A stretch of DNA of 64,000 nucleotides, taken from assembly GCF_000341735.1 (NCBI RefSeq), contig NZ_KB455575.1, positions 3,264,731 through 3,328,730 of the forward strand, read 5' to 3'. Below the pieces are notes generated by a model, which ran no database searches, was not told where the DNA came from, and saw only the letters and a program-made list of their open reading frames with translations. Made by a program: the position numbers and the translations under genes. Shown here one piece after another: positions 59,785-64,000 of the stretch (positions within the stretch are counted from its first letter, which is position 1; each line of letters opens with the position of its first letter). The DNA comes from Methylotuvimicrobium buryatense 5G. Lineage in GTDB: Bacteria; Pseudomonadota; Gammaproteobacteria; Methylococcales; Methylomonadaceae.

Positions 59785-61111
59785 TTTTATCCCAACTGAT
59801 CCAATAAAATGTCAACAACGCCTTAGTTTGAAGTTTGAAGTTTATTCTAGTTCCTTTAAAAATGGCATTGCCTAAATATATAGCCAAAAAATAAGAAATT
59901 AAAGTCGCAAAAGCAGCGCCAATAAGACCATAATGGTTAATGAGTATTAAGTTAAGCACAACATTAATCACCGCTCCGACAACTAGATTAAACGATATCA
60001 GCTTTTGCTTATTCTCAGCCGTATACCACATCCTGGAACCATTATTCATAAAAATAAATATATTAGACCATATATAAATAATTAAAATACCGACTGACGG
60101 CAAGTATTCGGAACCAAAAGCAGTTTCGACAATTTCTTCCGAAAACAAAGTAATTGCTATCGATATTACAACCGAAATAAGTATCAGAAGCCTATATAAG
60201 TTTAAGAGCCTTTGATAATACAACTTTTCGTCGACTTTTTTTGCATTCAATACGGCTGGAAATAATGAGGTAGTCACCGCAGCAGTAATAAATAACCATA
60301 CTTCTGTTAACCTTACTGCAACGGCATAATAACCCACCGATACAGGCCCCATAATCTCCTTAATCATTACTTGATCGATTTTCATATAAACCGATATAGC
60401 AACACCGGATATTATCATCGGCCAGGATTCTTTAAGTAGCTTTCTGGCGATGGCTAAATCGAATATTCGGTAAAATGTTGGTTTTTTTTGTAATCGATAG
60501 GCGACAATATAACTGATGGCAAGACTAAGACTATCGACAAGCACAACGAGTACAAACCATAAAAGCTCCGCTTTAACCAAAACCAAATATATTTTGATAA
60601 GTGACGACAATGCTAGCTGAATAGTCTTGCAAATGGAAACGACTTTTCCTTGTACTTTAGATTGAAAATAAAAATCAATAACCTCAAAACCTTGGAAAAT
60701 TATTCCCGCCCCTATAATAAAAATATATAGATTAGTCGTCGCATCGTTTGATGTGAAAGGAAGAATAACCGCGATAAATGTCAAGGCTAGAATTGCACCT
60801 ATAATTTTTAACCAAAATGCCGTTCCCAAATACTTGTCACGTTCATTCGGCTCGTTTACTAAGTCCCTTATCAATATCCCGTCAAAACCTAATTTTGCCA
60901 CACACCCAAAAATAGCGGTAAACGAAAGCACATAACTCAACACACCAAATTGTTCCGGCCCCAGAAATCGAGCCACCCATATTCCAACAAGCAACCCGGC
61001 GACTATGCGTAAGACCTTCTCGCTCATTAGCCATAGGATATTATTCAAATAACGTATAAACCCTCGCTTTTTGATAATCGATCTAATCCTATTAGGGATA
61101 TTATTCAACAT
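59774..61111 (-). CDS. wzx: Wzx-type polysaccharide flippase
   Basis: 445 residues, 12 or so membrane helices. Begins WLMSEKVLRIVAGLLVGIWV and includes FLGPEQFGVLSYVLSF, typical of RfbX/Wzx lipid-linked oligosaccharide flippases. It moves undecaprenyl-linked repeat units to the periplasmic face. First gene of the glycan cluster; AT-rich. No Wzy or Wzz is visible downstream. Confidence 0.88.
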   Translation of the reverse strand: MLNNIPNRIRSIIKKRGFIRYLNNILWLMSEKVLRIVAGLLVGIWVARFLGPEQFGVLSYVLSFTAIFGCVAKLGFDGILIRDLVNEPNERDKYLGTAFWLKIIGAILALTFIAVILPFTSNDATTNLYIFIIGAGIIFQGFEVIDFYFQSKVQGKVVSICKTIQLALSSLIKIYLVLVKAELLWFVLVVLVDSLSLAISYIVAYRLQKKPTFYRIFDLAIARKLLKESWPMIISGVAISVYMKIDQVMIKEIMGPVSVGYYAVAVRLTEVWLFITAAVTTSLFPAVLNAKKVDEKLYYQRLLNLYRLLILISVVISIAITLFSEEIVETAFGSEYLPSVGILIIYIWSNIFIFMNNGSRMWYTAENKQKLISFNLVVGAVINVVLNLILINHYGLIGAAFATLISYFLAIYLGNAIFKGTRINFKLQTKALLTFYWISWDKNGK

Positions 61112-61781
61112 TCAATAATACCTATTTTTTAAAATCATGCTATTCCAGAATTGCCCATCTCAATAATTTACTTGTGAATATTCAGTTCCCTGGCAATTAT
61201 CGTTCCCACGCTTTGCGTGGAAACGATAGGGAAAGTGAATATACCTTTCGCACTTCAAATTTCGGCAGTGCCTGAGGAGGCGCCGAGGTGCTCGGCAAAG
61301 GCTTTGCCAGCATAGAGCCTACAGGGACGTATTCACGGCGTCCTTTGATGTGCATCCCGGCAGCAATTCCCAATTTGGAGATCAAAAAGGGTGTGGGGTA
61401 TGCTTGGCGAGGATGTCGGCAGCAGGGGCAGATTTTTGCTCCTCGGCAATTGCTCCTGCATTGCCCTACTACACGCCATCCTTGGCGTAATGCAAAATCT
61501 GCATTCACACCATCCTTGGCGCTTAGCTGCCGCCAAGCCCCCATGGATGGGTTTACGGCGTTCCTCGACAGGCATACCCCACACCCTAAAATCGGCGAAA
61601 CTACTCAAACTGGGAATTGCTGGTATCACACAGCACCCTTTGACGGACACTCCGGTGCCGAATTTTGATCTACGATCGCTATATCAAAGAGATGGGCTGA
61701 ATATTTACCGAAATGTTCGTTGGATTTTTGCCTCGAGAAAGGTACGACTACAGAAAATACCCAATGCGAATAGCCTTTCCC
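61112..61781. repeat. Gene-free repeat region upstream of the glycan cluster
   Basis: 670 bases. 61199-61227 is a hairpin of the type CGTTCCCACGC/GCGTGGAAACG. 61251-61677 matches the repeat at 5655-5908 and is interrupted by a 286-bp insertion (listed separately). Several short frames (61197-61668, 61391-61849) are repeat-derived and rejected. The promoter of the flippase operon should lie at 61112-61200. Confidence 0.8.
61351..61636. mobile_element. 286-bp nested inverted-repeat element with 9-bp near-duplicate flanks
   Basis: Flanks are CCTTTGATG (61342-61350) and CCTTTGACG (61637-61645). Outer ends GCAGCAATTCCCAATTTGGA and (inverted) CAGCAATTCCCAGTTTGAGT; an inner palindrome at 61388-61588 has GGGTGTGGGGTATGC and its complement GCATACCCCACACCC. 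The uninterrupted sequence exists at 5865-5873, so a filled and an empty site are both visible. Confidence 0.75.
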
Positions 61782-62039
61782 TCATTGAATTTTACCACCT
61801 CCCGAAAGCAATATTGGCGGCATTTGCACGAAAAAGCCCTTGGCTTTAAGGCTCTCGATCACTTTCCCTGAATCTTCGCGGGCCAATTTTCTATCCGACG
61901 TCAACTCGAGTTCCATCACGAATTGCATCGGACTCATTGACTTGAACAAAGTATCCGGCACTTCGGTAAAGTCGTCTTTTTTATCGATGTACAAATAAAG
62001 CTCTTCTTTTTTTAGACTTTTATAAATAAAACACTGCAT
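61782..62039 (-). CDS. ycgL: YcgL domain protein
   Basis: 85 residues. MQCFIYKSLKKEELYLYIDK and FFVQMPP match the YcgL family (E. coli 108), a small alpha/beta protein of unknown function found in gammaproteobacteria. Divergent from the CPBP gene with 86 bp between. ATG 62039. Confidence 0.9.
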   Translation of the reverse strand: MQCFIYKSLKKEELYLYIDKKDDFTEVPDTLFKSMSPMQFVMELELTSDRKLAREDSGKVIESLKAKGFFVQMPPILLSGGGKIQ

Positions 62040-62125
62040 AATCGGATTCTTTTAAACGACAACGGATTGAGCATTTTAGCTGTTTTTGTTTAGAATCCCT
62101 ATGCCGATTAATTTACGATTCCCTC

Positions 62126-62716
62126 ATGGCCAAATCCTCATTCGACTCTTCCCGCTTTTTTACCACCGCCTGCAATTTCGAAGGCTCGCTGATTCTAGTC
62201 GCCGCTTTGTTGGGCTGGTTCGCCGGTATTAACCCTTTTGCCGATCTTTATTTTTCCGAACAAGCGCTTTTTTACGGTATTGTCGGCACGGTGCCGTTAT
62301 TTATATTTTTTTTCGCGCTAGAGCAAATCAATATCCCGTCGATTCGTAAAATTCGCAGCTTACTGGTCGACACTTTGGGTTCCGGGCTGAAAACGTGCCA
62401 TTGGACCGATATTTTTTTTCTCGCCGCGATCGCAGGATTTTCAGAGGAGTTATTGTTTAGAGGATTGATTCAACCGTGGATCGAAGCGTCTTGGGGTATA
62501 GCGGCGGGACTTATCGGCAGTAATATCATTTTTGGATTGGTCCATGCCGTGACACCGCTTTATGCGCTACTGGCAACCTTAATCGGTATTTATCTCGGCT
62601 TGGCAATGGACTTCGGCGGCGAAAGAAACCTGATGACGCCGATGATCATTCACGGACTCTACGATTTTCTGGCGTTTTTGATGATTATGAAATCGTTCCG
62701 TCGCGGTAGCGAATAG
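62126..62716 (+). CDS. CPBP (CAAX protease) membrane protein
   Basis: 196 residues with about six hydrophobic helices. Motif 1 SEELLFRGLIQPW with the paired Glu, motif 2 NIIFGLVHAVTP with a catalytic-type His, motif 3 HGLYDFLAF. Same superfamily as the larger CPBP protein at 19400 but shorter, possibly a type II intramembrane protease. It converges on the GGDEF-EAL gene. Confidence 0.85.
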   Translation: MAKSSFDSSRFFTTACNFEGSLILVAALLGWFAGINPFADLYFSEQALFYGIVGTVPLFIFFFALEQINIPSIRKIRSLLVDTLGSGLKTCHWTDIFFLAAIAGFSEELLFRGLIQPWIEASWGIAAGLIGSNIIFGLVHAVTPLYALLATLIGIYLGLAMDFGGERNLMTPMIIHGLYDFLAFLMIMKSFRRGSE

Positions 62717-62739
62717 TGGTGTCTTTTTCTTTATTTTTC

Positions 62740-64000
62740 TTATTCGCCCAACGGCTCGGGGCGACCCAACCAAAAGCCTTGCGCATAGTCGACGCCTAAT
62801 TCCAATAAATGTAAATAGATCTCTTCGGTTTCGACGAATTCGGCAATCGTTTGTTTGCCAAGCAAGTGCCCGATTTCATTGATCGATTTGACCATTGCCA
62901 AATCGACCGGATCGCAACAAATATCCTTGACAAACATTCCGTCGATTTTTAGAAAATCCACCGGCAGATTTTTTAGATAGGCGAACGACGACAAGCCGCT
63001 GCCGAAATCGTCCAACGCAAAACGGCATCCTAGCGTTTTCAAGGCCCCCATGAATCGAGTCGCTTGGTTCAAATTGGCAATCGCGGCGGTTTCGGTCACT
63101 TCAAAACAAAAGCGATCCGCCGGTAACTTGAATTTTTTTAGCGCCGCTTGAATACAGAGTTGAGCCGAATCGGAACCGAGCGTTTGCCCCGATAAATTGA
63201 TCGAACACATCGACAAATCAGCCAATGCGCCCGAATGTTCGGCAAACCAAAGCAGCGTATTTTCGATGATATACTCGTCGATTCGGCTCATTAGGCCGTA
63301 TCGCTCGGCGGCCGGAATAAATGCGCCGGGCAAAATGACCTCCCGGTCGGCACTCAAAATCCTGACCAAAATTTCATAATGCTCGCCATTTTGCGTTCCG
63401 GTCGTGCAGATAGGTTGACGGTATAATTGAAAGCGTTTATGGTCGAGCGCGTCGTTAAGTTTGGCGACCCATTGCATTTGCCCGGATAGCCGGCGAATTT
63501 CCTCGTCGTTTTTTTGATAGACAAAAACTCGATTACGTCCGGCATCTTTCGCGGCATAACAAGAGGCATCGGCAACCATTAACAAATCGTTCAAGCAGTT
63601 AAACTCCTCGGTGATCGCCATCAAGCCAATGCTGACTCCGATATGAAAGCTTTGGTTGTTCCAGTTGAATCGATAATCGGCAATGATTTCGCGCAGCTCA
63701 TCGGCCAATCGTTCAGCCTGCTCGATTCCGCAATGCTCCATCAGCACCCCGAATTCGTCGCCGCCCAAGCGCGCCAACGTATCCCGTTTGCGTACCTTAC
63801 GCTGCAGCAATGAAGTAACCTGCTTGAGTAATTCATCGCCGGCGGTATGTCCGCAAGTATCGTTAATCACTTTGAATTGATCGAGATCGAGATAGCAAAA
63901 CGCAAATTGATCTTCGCATACTTTACGAGTCTGCAATACGCGGTTCAGCCGCGTCTCGAATTCGCGGCGATTGACCAAGCCCGTCAATGGATCGTGCGAC
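62740..64000 (-). CDS. GGDEF-EAL cyclic-di-GMP enzyme, C-terminal part (runs off window)
   Basis: At least 420 residues; the N-terminal part lies beyond position 64000. The reading frame starts with SHDPLTGLVNRREFE at the edge. GGDEF motif intact (LARLGGDEFGVL), giving likely diguanylate cyclase activity, and an EAL-like domain with YEILVRIL, INLSGQT, FEVTETA, ALDDFGSGLSSF and DFLKIDGMFV. The phosphodiesterase motif reads EIL instead of EAL but keeps the catalytic Glu. Net c-di-GMP output is not predictable. Upstream sensor domains cannot be seen. Confidence 0.92.
   Translation of the reverse strand, partial: SHDPLTGLVNRREFETRLNRVLQTRKVCEDQFAFCYLDLDQFKVINDTCGHTAGDELLKQVTSLLQRKVRKRDTLARLGGDEFGVLMEHCGIEQAERLADELREIIADYRFNWNNQSFHIGVSIGLMAITEEFNCLNDLLMVADASCYAAKDAGRNRVFVYQKNDEEIRRLSGQMQWVAKLNDALDHKRFQLYRQPICTTGTQNGEHYEILVRILSADREVILPGAFIPAAERYGLMSRIDEYIIENTLLWFAEHSGALADLSMCSINLSGQTLGSDSAQLCIQAALKKFKLPADRFCFEVTETAAIANLNQATRFMGALKTLGCRFALDDFGSGLSSFAYLKNLPVDFLKIDGMFVKDICCDPVDLAMVKSINEIGHLLGKQTIAEFVETEEIYLHLLELGVDYAQGFWLGRPEPLGE

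Noticed and set aside
61197-61849. Several 100-150-codon ORFs upstream of ycgL
   Set aside because: They read through repeat and palindromic element copies in both directions and overlap the ycgL end.

Overview
The window reads as chromosomal DNA of a gammaproteobacterium: a classical 16S-Ile-Ala-23S rRNA operon, an msbA lipid A flippase, the rpsU-dnaG-rpoD macromolecular synthesis operon, tatABC and a his cluster. My best guess is a methanotroph of the Methylococcales (Methylomicrobium/Methylotuvimicrobium-like). That rests on overall gene flavour and on the copper-protein cluster at 6.5-10.6 kb; no methane monooxygenase or other diagnostic gene lies in the window.

Layout. 1-3.73 kb: 5' part of 23S, tRNA-Ala, tRNA-Ile, 16S and a double promoter, all on the minus strand. 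3.8-5.5 kb: msbA. 5.5-6.6 kb: a gene-free block of nested dispersed repeats. 6.6-10.6 kb: minus-strand cluster of YceI, two membrane proteins, a membrane-anchored cupredoxin and an exported His-starting membrane-anchored protein, possibly a copper or periplasmic redox module. 11.1-31.9 kb: housekeeping genes, namely pgi, tadA-guaA-guaB, a TSUP permease, cca, yajQ, a CPBP protease with rsmE, the methyl cycle genes metK-ahcY-metF, a CAT-anticodon tRNA, rpoD-dnaG-yqeY-rpsU, tsaD, plsY and folB-folK. 31.9-33.35 kb: a 1.5-kb repeat island holding a small inverted-repeat element with exact 12-bp flanking duplications. 33.4-44.9 kb: a kinase-like protein, a pteridine-reductase-like SDR, a GDSL lipoprotein, tatABC, hisEIFAHB, typA, a rhodanese, a methyltransferase and a LysR regulator. 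45.4-61.1 kb: a minus-strand surface-glycan cluster. 61.1-64 kb: repeats, ycgL, a second CPBP protease and a truncated GGDEF-EAL gene running off the window.

The glycan cluster contains a WbpM/FlaA1-type dehydratase, a WecA-like initiating transferase, a sugar epimerase, four glycosyltransferases, a methyltransferase, three consecutive PAPS sulfotransferases and a Wzx-type flippase. The natural inference is a lipid-linked, sulfated surface oligosaccharide. No Wzy polymerase or Wzz regulator is visible. The sulfotransferase-flippase end is clearly more AT-rich than its surroundings, which suggests acquisition by transfer. An AAA/PD-(D/E)XK gene is inserted in the cluster, and a two-gene epimerase-transferase module is flanked by inverted copies of a dispersed repeat.

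The features I consider most worth following up are: (i) a probable small RNA at 45.16-45.40 kb with four CCTCC (anti-Shine-Dalgarno-like) motifs, one in a stable hairpin loop; (ii) a second structured RNA candidate at about 40.83-40.94 kb; (iii) the sulfated-glycan cluster; (iv) the 6.5-10.6 kb putative copper cluster; and (v) the mobile inverted-repeat elements with filled and empty sites visible inside the same window.
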